A stretch of DNA of 59,598 bases. Source: Chitinophagaceae bacterium (GTDB lineage Bacteria > Bacteroidota > Bacteroidia > Chitinophagales > Chitinophagaceae). The notes beneath the pieces were generated by a model. It ran no database searches and was not told where the DNA came from. It worked only from the letters and a program-made list of their open reading frames with translations. The DNA lies in contig CAHJWK010000013.1 in assembly GCA_903642275.1 (NCBI GenBank), positions 1 to 59,598 on the forward strand, given 5' to 3'. Shown in pieces: positions 34,559-43,932 of this stretch. Within the stretch, counting starts at the first letter, position 1; each line of letters starts with the position of its first letter. The translations under genes were made by a program, and so were the position numbers.

Positions 34559-35986
34559 TCAGCAAACCTTCACCACATCCATCTTCAATAATTTTCCCAG
34601 CTTTTCAATTTTAGAACTTATATGCCCAACACCAACCGCACAATGATGTGCAGGACCGTAACAATTCCAGTTTTGTATAAATTGTTTTGCACCAATAGAA
34701 AATTTATAACGGCTATTCGTGTTACCAATTTGCAATATCGGGCCCGCAACTGATTCGCCTTCTGCAACCAGCAACATTAAACCGCCATCTTTTTTTTCAG
34801 TAACACTTAATAAGGTTACATTACCGTGCTTTACCATCATTTCAACAGAAATACCATTGCCAACTTTACCATGATACACCTGTAATGATCGTGCTTTTGT
34901 TTTACCTTCCGCAATAGCAATGTGACCCGGACCATCATGACCCATCAGCACTACATCATCTTTATAATCAATCGCATAATATTCAGTAAAGGAACCACCG
35001 GCGCCAAAGCTGTCCATGATCTTCATGGCTTGTGCATTTTTTATTTCGTATTCCCCAGCAACCGGAATACCTCTCGCTGTAAGCAATGAAGTACCCAATA
35101 TAACTGAACTCATTGTTGCTTCATTCGCTTCGTTGCCCGAGCCTTTATAATAATACGCCAGTGAACCCAGTCTATATTTTTCAACCATCAAATCCAGCGC
35201 AACTGAAGTGGTTGCCGCATCATTCAATGCTTCTTCTGTGCAATCACTCTGCACATCTAATGTTTCGCAAAATAATTGCACCCGTTCCTTTACATGGTTG
35301 CATGCAATTGTTTTGCGCAAAGCACTTAATTCTTCCACTTCAATCATCTGTATATGGCCGCCAAAATATTTATATTGTTGTATAAGGTCAGTATAAATAT
35401 CAAGCATGCCACTGTAATAATGCCCCATGCAACCAAGCCTGTTATATTGCATAGTATATGCAACTTTTGCAGCAGCAACCCATTCTGCGATTTCAGCCCA
35501 CACAACATTATCCTGTAACATTCCTGTTACCTGCTGAAACGCAATGCCCGTGCGGTTAAAAACATTTGCGATCTCCGGCACAGGGCAGGCTGAACAAAAC
35601 GCCAGCCATTCGCCGGTCATGCTGGTACGGTCTTTCATATTGTTGAAAGCATCGTAATCTATTGCTGCTTCAGGAGAAAGATTTAAAATAATCACCGGCA
35701 CTTTTGCATGTTGCACAACCGGCAACACTGTTGCTGATAGTGCATATGTGCTTACATATAAAAACAATATACTTACATCTTCTGTTCTAAAAAGAGTGCC
35801 TGCTTCAAACGCTTTATCAACTGTATCAATCATGCCTGCATTTACAATGCTTGGGTGCAGTACGCCCAACCGTGTATATACAGTTTGTAAATAATTTTCG
35901 AGGCGTTGTTTCAAGCCATCAAACTGCTGCCAGTAAGTATCTAAGCCAATGCCGAACAATCCTATTTTAAATGTAGCAGTTTGCAT
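34559..35986 (-). CDS. L-arabinose isomerase-like sugar isomerase (AraA/FucI fold)
   Basis: The 475-aa protein resembles the L-arabinose isomerase superfamily. Expected metal and substrate residues are in place: a Glu in AGEYEIKNAQ near residue 310, EYY in SFTEYYAIDYKDDVVLMGHD near residues 328-347 with its His, and the C-terminal GPAHHCAVGVGH near 450, equivalent to the AHH motif of AraA. The length is close to the 500 aa of E. coli AraA, but overall the sequence is divergent. It should convert an aldose to a ketose in the cytoplasm. Its position 57 bp after a GH78 rhamnosidase and a GH95 fucosidase remnant suggests L-rhamnose, L-fucose or L-arabinose; which one is open. Confidence 0.8.
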   Translation of the reverse strand: MQTATFKIGLFGIGLDTYWQQFDGLKQRLENYLQTVYTRLGVLHPSIVNAGMIDTVDKAFEAGTLFRTEDVSILFLYVSTYALSATVLPVVQHAKVPVIILNLSPEAAIDYDAFNNMKDRTSMTGEWLAFCSACPVPEIANVFNRTGIAFQQVTGMLQDNVVWAEIAEWVAAAKVAYTMQYNRLGCMGHYYSGMLDIYTDLIQQYKYFGGHIQMIEVEELSALRKTIACNHVKERVQLFCETLDVQSDCTEEALNDAATTSVALDLMVEKYRLGSLAYYYKGSGNEANEATMSSVILGTSLLTARGIPVAGEYEIKNAQAMKIMDSFGAGGSFTEYYAIDYKDDVVLMGHDGPGHIAIAEGKTKARSLQVYHGKVGNGISVEMMVKHGNVTLLSVTEKKDGGLMLLVAEGESVAGPILQIGNTNSRYKFSIGAKQFIQNWNCYGPAHHCAVGVGHISSKIEKLGKLLKMDVVKVC

Positions 35987-36043
35987 ATTTGATATTTATT
36001 TTTTTTGAGACAGGAAGTTATATTTCAATTAAGCCCGGTTTTG

Positions 36044-38828
36044 TTACTTACTTGTACGTTCGTTTTTTTGTGCATCTTTTTGAGGTCTTACTTCAAATTT
36101 ATACTCACCTGAACCAACCTTCATCACCGCTATATTATCTTTTACAACGTAATCATTGCTTCTTATTTCAACGCTATTGCTAAAAATTTTTGATGATGTT
36201 GTCGCAGGCAAATACACAATGGCTATTGTGTTTACAGGCACTTCTAATTGCAATGTAAAATTTTCATCTTCTTTTTTCCAAACGGTTGTTATCCATCCAT
36301 ACGGACAATGAAAACTTCCCTTTGCTGAAGTAACATCACCAACAGGCTGCGGACGAATTTTGATGTGTTTATATCCAACAGAATTTTCTTCCTGCGCAAT
36401 ACCTGCAAGCCCCGCTGTAAAACCATTCCATAATATGGCCTAGCATTAAATGATTGTTGCTTACTTCAGCCAATGCCTGCCAGCTTTCAGTCAGCGCCGT
36501 TGCACCTTTCTTTAACTGGTAACCATAACCTGCAGCATCATCGCGGTTGTTCATATCATAAATTAATTGTGATGCGCCGCCTTCATCCAATGCCTGTATT
36601 AAAAAATGAAAGCCAATATCGCCCGCAGTAAGCGCTTTGTTGTTTTTATAAATTGAATCAACCAAATTTTTCAACACCGCTTTTTTATTTTTTGTATCAA
36701 CCAAACCAACGCAATAGGGTAGTGACATTGCCGTTTGGCTTCCTGTTGAATACACCTTAGTTTGCGCATTGTAAAACTTATTGTTGAAAGCAGTTTTAAT
36801 AGCGGCTGCCTGTTTTGTAAATGCAGCCGCATCGTTTTTATTATCAAGTACGGTTGCCATTTTACTTAACAACAATGCATCGTAATAATAAATAGCCGTT
36901 GCTGTAACTGCTTTTGGTGTAAGCTGCGCTTCACCGGGAAAGTCAGGACCGTAATCGTACCAATCACCTAAACCATGCGATAAAATTTGGTTGTTTGATT
37001 TGCTTTCGAGATACGCTAAATATTTTTTCATCATGTTATAAGCATCATTCATTGTTTGCTTATCACCATACCATTTATACAGTAACCACGGTAAGATAAT
37101 TGAAGCGCTTCCCCATTCAGGCGAATCGCGAAAACCAAATTTAAATATTACTAGTTCAGGTGCTATATCAGGCACAAGCCCATCACTTGTTTGCGCATTC
37201 ATCATATCGTGCACAAGTTGCTGATACAATAATTGTATATTGAAATTATATTGAATAGAATTGCCCATAAGATGTGTTTGTTCCATCCAGCCAAGCTTTT
37301 CACGATGCGGGCAATCTGTAACCACGCTTTGCAAATTGCTTTTAATTGCCCAGTTAATAAGGGTATAAATTTTATTAAAGAGTTGATTGCTGCATTCAAA
37401 ATTGCCTGTTGAAAAAGTACTGTTGCGTGTATGCAAAAAATTTAATTGCAATAATTGTGTTTGATTATTTTTAACTTCATCTGATGGCGTTGCGCCTTGT
37501 ACCAAAACATAACGAAAGCCGTAATAACTAAAACGCGGTTGCCATGTTTCAACACCATTGCCTTTTAAAATGTAAGTAAAATAATAAGGCTTACCTGATG
37601 CATTTTGATTGGGCATGTTTGCGGAATCAATCAATTCTGCTGGCATTAAGCGAATGGTGTCACCTTTACTGCCTTTTACTTTAAGCGATACAATCCCGGA
37701 TGCATTTTGACCAAAATCATACAAATGACCTGCATTAACCTGCTGTATTTTTTTTACGTTGATAGTATCCATTGCACGCAAAGGATAATCTGTTTGAGGT
37801 AATAATTTTCCTGTTGAAGAGGTTACCAATAATGCATCTGTCCAGGTTGAAGCATTAAAGTTTGCAGTGCTCCACCCTGGTTGTTCTTTATTCGCATCAT
37901 AATCTTCGCCGCCATAAATACTGCTGTATGTTATAGGCGATGGTGCAGTTTTCCAGCTTGCATCGGATACTATATTTTCCACACTTCCATCCGTATAACG
38001 AATAACAATTTTACAAATCATTTTAGGTGCGCCAAAAGCAACTAACAGTTTAACGTAGCGTTCTTTGCTGATGTAATAGAAGCCATTGCCTACTATCATT
38101 CCAACAGCATTATTACCTTGTTGCAACATACTTGTTATATCATACGTGTTGTATAAAATAGTCTTGTCATAATACGTCCAGCCTGGTGATAAAAAGTCAT
38201 TCCCAACTTTATTTCCATTCACTTCAAATTCATACTGGCCAACGCCTGTAACAAAAGCCAGCGCTTCTGCAATTTGTTTTTTTGCTGTAAAATTTTTCCT
38301 GAAATAAGGCACAGTCATTCGCTGCAAACATTTATTGCCGGTGCTGTTTATGTCTTCTGCGCCGGGTGCCACACGCATGCTATCCGGAAAATTTTCATAA
38401 GCAATCCATTTTGCATTGCCCCAGTCTTTTTCATTTAATGCTGTTGTAAATTGTTGCGCATCGCACCATGTAGAAAGCTTGTTATTTTTATCCCAAACAC
38501 GCAGCTTGTAATAATAAGTTAGCCCGGTTTGCAATGCTTTGCCTTTATATTCAACCATAATGCTTGCATTGCTTTTTATAGTTGCACTGTTGTACACATC
38601 GAAGTTATCTTCAGCTAATTTTTCTTTTGATGATGCAATTACTAATTGATACGCGGTTTGTGTTTGATTGTTTTTTGATGATGATAATTCCCAGTTAAAA
38701 TAAATATTGTTTAGAGGCACACCAGGTGGATTGATTTTATTATTGCACAGAACAGTTGTTATCTGCAACTGCGCTGTTGTATGTAATGAAGCAATCAATA
38801 ACAATCCGATTAAAATATTCTTCATCAT
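36044..38828 (-). pseudogene. Alpha-L-rhamnosidase (GH78), one frameshift near the 3' end
   Basis: The main frame, 36369-38828, encodes 819 aa. It has a signal peptide (MMKNILIGLLLIASLHTTAQ), the N-terminal beta-sandwich (WELSSSKNNQTQTAYQLVIA) and a central GH78 catalytic (alpha/alpha)6 region with VVTDCPHREKLGWMEQTHLM near 505-525. It continues to LGHIMEWFYSG and then turns into unrelated residues. Reading one base back continues LAGIAQEENSVGYKHIKIRP and the last beta-domain down to 36044 (VNTIAIVYLPATTSSKIFSN). The lesion is an extra base in a run of four C at 36410-36413. All else is intact. It either is a recent pseudogene or a homopolymer sequencing error; a truncated product would lose the C-terminal domain of about 120 residues. 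Confidence 0.9.
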
Positions 38829-38960
38829 CTGAATAATTTATGCGTCAGTATAAAACAGAATAAATATTAATAATAATATTTTATGGAAAGTGGTTAAGTT
38901 AATTAACTTTAAAAAAATCAATTCATATATCCAACTAAGTGCGGCTAAAAATATTTTTAC

Positions 38961-40728
38961 TTAAATTTTAAACTCATAAACTTTTCCAGCCTGCGTATTT
39001 AAATCATACTCAAAGGTTGGTTTTAATTGAATTGATTGTGCACCGGCTTTATCATTATCAGTACAAGTTATTTTTTCTGTTGTATAAAATGGATTGCTGT
39101 TTTCCCCTTGCGCCGGTTTCAATACACCATTCATTAATTTTATTTTGTTGGGCAAACGCAAACGAAGGTTACCACCGATGTTAGATTTTATTGCGAGATT
39201 AATAATCTTTCCATCTTTCCATTCCATGCTAACAATTTCAAAACCGCCTCTTGCTTTAAGACCAGTTACTTTGCCGGTTTTCCATTCATCGGGCAATGCA
39301 GGTAATAAATGAACAGCACCATCCTGGCTTTGCAATAACATTTCAACAAAACCTGAAGCGCCACCAAAGTTTCCATCAATCTGGAACGGTGGATGTGCAT
39401 CAAACAAATTCGGAAACGTACCACCTTTTGTATAGTTCGTTTCATCAGCGGTTATTAAATTCAATTGCTCACGAATCAGTTTGTGCGCATGGTTACTATC
39501 AAACAATCTTGCCCATAAATTTATTTTCCACCCTTTACTCCAACCCGTTCCTTCATCGCCTCTTATCTCCAAACTTTTCTTTACTGCTGCTGCAAAACAT
39601 GGCGTTTCTATGGGTGAAATTTCCCTGCCAGGAAACAAGCCAAACAAATGGCTTACATGCCGGTGATGCGGTTCAAAATCATTAAAATCTTTATACCATT
39701 CCTGCAGGTTTCCATACTTTCCAATTTGTAATGGAAATAATTTACTGCGCTTCTCTATTAAAGTTTTGCGGAAGTCTTCATCTATGTTTAAATGTTCAGA
39801 TGCCTGTATAAGATTGGTAAACAAATCCCATATTAAAGACATATCCATTGTTGAGGCAACAGACACACTGCTCTTAATGCCTTTGTCTGTTTACAAATTC
39901 ATTTTCGGGTGATGTGGATGGCGCTGTAACGAGGTAACCATTTTTATCCTGTATATCAGCCAGCTTAAATAAAAAACTGCTGCATCTTTCATGATGGGAT
40001 AAGCCTTTTTTTGTAGATAATTTTTGTCGCCTGTAAACATATAATGCTGGCACAACCATGCGCTGCCCATTGGCCAGTTTGCCCACATCGGGCTGCCGCT
40101 TACAGGATTCGACAACGCCCATATATCTGGTTATGATGCACCACCCAACCCGGCATGTTATAAAAATTCTTCGCCGTTTCTTTTCCTGTTATGCTTAATC
40201 GCTGCACCTGGTTTATCAATGCTTCGTGCAGTTTAGAAAGGTTGGCCGTTTCTGCCATCCAGTAATTCATCTCCACATTATATTTGTAGTGTAGTTAGAA
40301 CTCCACGGCGGACAAACTTCATTGTTCCAGATGCCCTGAAGGTTTGCAGGAATGCCGTCAGGCCTTGAACTCGATATTAATAAATAACGGCCAAATTGAA
40401 AATACAACGCTTCTAATCCAACATCGCTTGAGCCTGTGTTGTATTGTTTCAAACGTTCATCTGTTGGAAGATTTGCAGCATTGCTTCCATCTAACTGAAG
40501 GCTTACACGGTTAAAATATTTTTGATAATTTTCAACATGCGCTTTTAATAAATCATCATAATTTTTATTGAAGGCATCTTTCAAATAATTGTTCGTTATT
40601 TTGTCTTCATCTTAGCCATCTTTATCAGGGCATTTATCAAAACCATTAAAGCTTGTTGCAGCAGATAAGAATAAAATAACATCGGTTGCATCCTGCACAT
40701 GAATGCCTGTTGAATCGGTGGTAATTTT
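38961..40728 (-). pseudogene. Alpha-L-fucosidase-like GH95, multiply disrupted and N-terminally truncated
   Basis: Pieces in different frames together match a GH95 hydrolase. They include LFLSAATSFNGFDKCPDKDG near 40630-40690, PDGIPANLQGIWNNEVCPPW near 40320-40375, NVEMNYW near 40265, MPGWVVHHN near 40150, PVSGSPMWANWPMG near 40080-40110 and FQIDGNFGGASGFVEML near 39340-39400. The C-terminal part of 301 codons (38961-39866) is open. Lesions are an in-frame TAA at 40612-40614 and frameshifts near 40290, 40127, 39985 and 39892. The homology stops at about 40728, where an inverted-repeat tract replaces the expected first 250 residues. This is clearly a decayed gene, formerly of the secreted enzyme class that removes L-fucose or L-galactose. 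Confidence 0.9.
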
Positions 40729-40815
40729 CTATGTGTCATGCTATGTTTCTATTGTTCCTATGTTGTGAAAATAACTTAACCACATAGAAACATAGCAGAT
40801 AAGAAAAACATAGAA
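40729..40815. repeat. 14-bp perfect inverted repeat tract replacing the 5' end of the GH95 gene
   Basis: TGCTATGTTTCTAT at 40739-40752 and ATAGAAACATAGCA at 40784-40797 form a perfect 14-bp inverted repeat with a 31-nt loop. The word CTATGT or its complement ACATAG occurs several more times (near 40730, 40758 and 40807). The tract begins where GH95 homology ends and finishes about 25 bp before the next gene. It resembles short palindromic intergenic repeats. I recognise no transposase. Confidence 0.7.
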
Positions 40816-40838
40816 TCATTTAAAAATAAAACAACTAT

Positions 40839-41285
40839 ATGCAACAAAAAATCAAAACGCTTTTATTATTTATCTGCATTGCTTCATGCATCACCATAAA
40901 AAGCAATGCACAAACAAACGCTGCAAGCAGCCAGTATTTTGCAGTGGAAGATTATTATCGTGTAAAGTGGGGTTATGCTGATGAGTTTATCGCATTATGG
41001 AAAAAAAATCATTATCCTTTATTAAAGAAAGCGCAGGAACATGGTGATGTTATCAGTATTACTGCAACCACGCCGCGTTTGCATAGTGGTGAAGATACAC
41101 GCTGGGATTTTCGTGTAACCGTTGTGTTTAAAACAGCAGTACTTGCGTTCGATGAAAATTTGGTAGCACCGTATAAAAAAGATTTATATCCTGACCAGGA
41201 TACATTTAATAAAGAAGAGCAACACAGGTTTGAATTATTGATTTCGCACTGGGATGTTATGACAGCTGATTTTGATTTGAAGTAG
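40839..41285 (+). CDS. Small secreted protein, unknown function
   Basis: The 148-aa product starts with a signal peptide (MQQKIKTLLLFICIASCITIK) ending near SNAQ. The mature part of about 120 residues begins YFAVEDYYRVKWGYADEFIA and has conserved-looking WDFRVTVVF and HRFELLISHWDV segments. The alternating strand and helix pattern resembles a ferredoxin-like fold such as antibiotic-biosynthesis monooxygenase or DABB domains, but this is a weak resemblance. Function unknown. It lies between the GH95 remnant and the convergent cysteine desulfurase, whose stop is 5 bp away. Confidence 0.8.
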   Translation: MQQKIKTLLLFICIASCITIKSNAQTNAASSQYFAVEDYYRVKWGYADEFIALWKKNHYPLLKKAQEHGDVISITATTPRLHSGEDTRWDFRVTVVFKTAVLAFDENLVAPYKKDLYPDQDTFNKEEQHRFELLISHWDVMTADFDLK

Positions 41286-41290
41286 TGAGG

Positions 41291-42430
41291 TTATATCAGT
41301 GCTTTCAGTTTTTCTATAACTACATCAGCTTCCTGTTTCGTATTATGTTTACTGAATGAAAAGCGCACAGTAACGCAATCGCCACTTGGCTTAAGGGCAG
41401 CAATTACATGGCTGCCTTTAGCACTAGGTGTACAGGCACTGCCACCACTAACACAAATATTATTATCATCAAGATTCACAAGAATCATTTCACTCTGTGG
41501 AGTCTTGGGGAAATTTACACTAAGCACAGTATATAAACTGCAGCCTTTAATATCACCATTAAAACTTATCTCTTTAATGTTAGCAGTTAACTGTTGTATC
41601 ATATATTTTTTCAGATCAGTGATGTAAGTTCTGTCTGCTTCATAATTTTTTGTAGCGAGTTCCAAAGCTTTTGCGAAACCCACAATGCCATAAATATTTT
41701 CTGTGCCGGCACGCATATTTTTTTCCTGTGAACCGCCATGTACAAACGGATCTATTGTATTTCTTCTGTTAATGTAAATAATGCCCACACCTTTTGGTCC
41801 GTGGAATTTATGTGCCGCACCATTAACAAAATCAACAGGCATTGCATGCAGCTTAAACGGAAAGTGACCAACGGTTTGAACAGTGTCACTATAAAAAATT
41901 GCGTTGCATTGTTTGCATAATTTACCAACAATACTTATATCTGTAATGTTGCCTATCTCGTTATTTGCATGCATTAACGTTACTAATGTTTTTTTAAAAG
42001 ACGATGTAAGCAAATTTTCAAGATCATCTATATCAATATGACCATTTGGTAAGATCTTTACAAATTCTAACTCAATATTTTTTTTCTTATGAAGATTTTC
42101 AACCGTATGCAATGTGGCATGATGTTCCAGCGGAGAAGTAATAATTCTTCTACATCGTAAATCTGAAACGGCAGCACGTATTGCCATGTTGGTACTTTCA
42201 GTAGCACCACTGGTAAAATATATTTCATTTGCATCAGCACCTAAAATAGAAGCAACAGCATTACGCGCATTTTCAACAGCACGTCTTGTTTCACGTCCAT
42301 AACTATACACAGAAGATGGATTGCCAAAATGTGTTGTCAGATAAGGCAGCATAGCATCAATTACTTCATCATTAAGCGGCGTTGTTGCAGCATTATCAAA
42401 ATAGATTCTTCTTTGTGCAATAGTTTCCAT
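41291..42430 (-). CDS. Cysteine desulfurase (NifS/IscS family)
   Basis: The 379-aa PLP enzyme removes sulfur from cysteine to give alanine and a persulfide, for Fe-S cluster or thio-cofactor synthesis in the cytoplasm. It begins with the family motif YFDNAATTPLN and contains EHHATLHTVE near residue 102 with the PLP-stacking His. The Schiff-base Lys in NGAAHKFHGPKGVG is at residue 208, and GGSQEKNMRAGTENI lies near 232-246. The sulfur-accepting Cys is at 333 in SGGSACTPSAKGS. Length is normal. It has a probable -7 box and a palindrome just upstream. It is a single gene here, without an IscU scaffold neighbour. Confidence 0.95.
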   Translation of the reverse strand: METIAQRRIYFDNAATTPLNDEVIDAMLPYLTTHFGNPSSVYSYGRETRRAVENARNAVASILGADANEIYFTSGATESTNMAIRAAVSDLRCRRIITSPLEHHATLHTVENLHKKKNIELEFVKILPNGHIDIDDLENLLTSSFKKTLVTLMHANNEIGNITDISIVGKLCKQCNAIFYSDTVQTVGHFPFKLHAMPVDFVNGAAHKFHGPKGVGIIYINRRNTIDPFVHGGSQEKNMRAGTENIYGIVGFAKALELATKNYEADRTYITDLKKYMIQQLTANIKEISFNGDIKGCSLYTVLSVNFPKTPQSEMILVNLDDNNICVSGGSACTPSAKGSHVIAALKPSGDCVTVRFSFSKHNTKQEADVVIEKLKALI

Positions 42431-42455
42431 TGAAAATATTTAGTTGTTACAATAA

Positions 42456-42463
42456 CAAAAGTA
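42456..42463 (-). promoter_or_regulatory. Probable -7 promoter box of the cysteine desulfurase gene
   Basis: On the minus strand TACTTTTG (42463-42456) matches TAnnTTTG exactly and lies 25 bp before the ATG at 42430. The expected -33 TTG is not present at the usual distance; instead the palindrome at 42476-42500 overlaps that position. Confidence 0.5.
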
Positions 42464-42475
42464 AGAATGTTTTTT

Positions 42476-42500
42476 AATTCCTATTAATTTAGTAGGAATT
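42476..42500. promoter_or_regulatory. Palindrome upstream of the cysteine desulfurase, possible operator
   Basis: AATTCCTA (42476-42483) and TAGGAATT (42493-42500) are a perfect 8-bp inverted repeat around an AT-rich 9-nt centre. The site overlaps the place of the -33 box of the desulfurase promoter. Rrf2/IscR-type regulators of cysteine and Fe-S genes use AT-rich palindromes of this size, so an Rrf2-type operator is a reasonable guess; the regulator is not in the window. Confidence 0.45.
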
Positions 42501-42521
42501 AGATTTCAGTTATTCTTCTGT

Positions 42522-42632
42522 TCATAGGTCACTTCTTATTTTATCATAATCAATAGTACCGTAGCCTTGACCTTTTCCATAAGTTTCAAAAACAGCCTGA
42601 AGCTTAATAGTATTTACACCAAGTGATTTTAA
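42522..42632 (-). pseudogene. C-terminal gene fragment, unrecognised
   Basis: A minus-strand frame from 42632 to TGA 42522-42524 reads LKSLGVNTIKLQAVFETYGK followed by GQGYGTIDYDKIRSDL. It looks like the end of a real protein but has no start and a TAA directly upstream. I do not recognise the family. Its last codons share a 15-bp word with 48589-48603. Confidence 0.35.
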
Positions 42633-43024
42633 TTATATATATAACATCACGGAGAGCATACCTGAATAATTTTAAGCATTGCCATAAGCTAGCTGTGAAT
42701 CGTATTATTTTATTAAGACTCCAACTAGAAACTGCTATAGAAAGAAGGGATATACACCTGCATAATGGAAATCGTTATGCTTATACCACTTTAATGTACA
42801 ATGTTGAAAATACTTTGGATATTGTAAAGGCAACTTTGAAACAATTTACTGTGTACGACACAAATAACAAAGAAGATGTGGTTTGCAAACTGTATGAAAC
42901 AGATAAAGGTAACTGGTATGATTTAACCGAAAACAACGCTGTTAATTCTTTTCTGTTAACTTCTATTAAGATTGCCATAGATGAAGCAGAACAGCAAAAC
43001 TTACTGCTTCAAAAGCACGGTTAA
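42623..43024 (+). CDS. Hypothetical protein
   Basis: The frame of 133 codons has a natural-looking soluble sequence after about residue 25 (LAVNRIILLRLQLETAIERR, then MYNVENTLDIVKATLKQF and NSFLLTSIKIAIDEAEQQNL). The pattern is mainly helical with polar surfaces. I recognise no domain. The first 20 residues look less protein-like and overlap the minus-strand fragment at 42522-42632, so the true start may be downstream or the N-terminus may be lost. Confidence 0.5.
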   Translation: MILIIYITSRRAYLNNFKHCHKLAVNRIILLRLQLETAIERRDIHLHNGNRYAYTTLMYNVENTLDIVKATLKQFTVYDTNNKEDVVCKLYETDKGNWYDLTENNAVNSFLLTSIKIAIDEAEQQNLLLQKHG

Positions 43025-43050
43025 TAACCACACGCTTATAACTGTAAAGA

Positions 43051-43375
43051 TTAATATTTAATTTTTTCTATGTAGTACTTAAAAAACCAGTTCGGAATAT
43101 CTGTTTCCTTCATATCATCCCACTTTTTCTTTTTACCTGTTCGCTTGAAATGTGCAAACATTACAGACTCTTCTCCATTTACAGAATTATCAAAAAAGAG
43201 TACCTGATATGCAATCTGGCTGGCTTCATATAAAAAGTCCATTGAACGGTGGTAGCGTTTTTCAATTTTATCTTCAGGTACATCATGACCGCCTTGCTCT
43301 GTATGCGCCTTTACACGGAATTTATTAATGTCAGGCGATTCGGTAGAAACAAAGTATAAGTAAACTTTATAATAA
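43051..43375 (-). pseudogene. C-terminal fragment of a zeta-toxin-like P-loop kinase (predicted ABC-type ATPase)
   Basis: From about 43375 the minus strand reads NYYKVYLYFVSTESPDINKF, then HDVPEDKIEKRYHRSMDFLYEASQIAYQVLFFDNS, ending WFFKYYIEKIKY at 43051. This matches the C-terminal half of the small P-loop proteins annotated as zeta toxins or predicted ABC-type ATPases (COG4185). The N-terminal half with the Walker A motif is missing, and the sequence abuts the stop of the acetyltransferase gene at 43381. No antitoxin is seen. It cannot be an active kinase without the P-loop. Confidence 0.7.
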
Positions 43376-43380
43376 TTTTT

Positions 43381-43896
43381 TCATGATGATTTTAATTTAA
43401 AGTATCTGTGTTCATTCCAAATCTTATTATTTTTAAAAACTGATTTTTTAAAAATGCCATCTTTCATATAACCGTTCTTTTCCAATACTTTCATTGATGC
43501 AATATTGTATTCAAATATGCCGGTATGAATTCTTATGAAATTCAGTTCGTCAAAACCATAATCCGTAATTAGCGCTACGGCTTTTGTAGCAATGCCTTTA
43601 CCCCAAAATGGTTCGCCAATCCAGTAACCTATCTCTGCCGTTTTCCGGTACACATCTTTTTGTGGTACCAAACCAATCATGCCACAAAATGCTACATCAT
43701 ATTCTATAGCAAAACTTACCTGCGGGCTTTCCTTTTTTGTCAGGTTGATGAAGAAGACAGCATCTTCCATTGTATAAGGATGCGGCAATATATTACGAAG
43801 ATTATCCCACACTTTTTTGTTGTTTGCTAATTGTGCTAAAGCGAATGCGTCTTCATCTGTAAGAGTGCGTAAGATTATATTCTTATGTTGCAGCAT
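43381..43896 (-). CDS. GNAT-family N-acetyltransferase (RimJ/RimL-like)
   Basis: The 171-aa protein is complete for a RimJ/RimL-type acetyltransferase using acetyl-CoA. The N-terminus reads IILRTLTDEDAFALAQLANN. The acetyl-CoA binding region reads EIGYWIGEPFWGKGIATKAV near residues 88-107, with the GKGIAT loop, and HTGIFEYNIASMKVLEKNGY near 124-143 is the family's second motif. The acceptor (protein N-terminus, amino acid or drug) is unknown. It lies next to the truncated zeta-toxin-like fragment. Confidence 0.92.
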   Translation of the reverse strand: MLQHKNIILRTLTDEDAFALAQLANNKKVWDNLRNILPHPYTMEDAVFFINLTKKESPQVSFAIEYDVAFCGMIGLVPQKDVYRKTAEIGYWIGEPFWGKGIATKAVALITDYGFDELNFIRIHTGIFEYNIASMKVLEKNGYMKDGIFKKSVFKNNKIWNEHRYFKLKSS

Positions 43897-43932
43897 AGTT
43901 ATTTATTTTACTCTTTTATGCTTTGTTTTCAA

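Noticed and set aside
40729-40815. CRISPR array
   Set aside because: The repeats are short, inverted and imperfect, without regular spacers.
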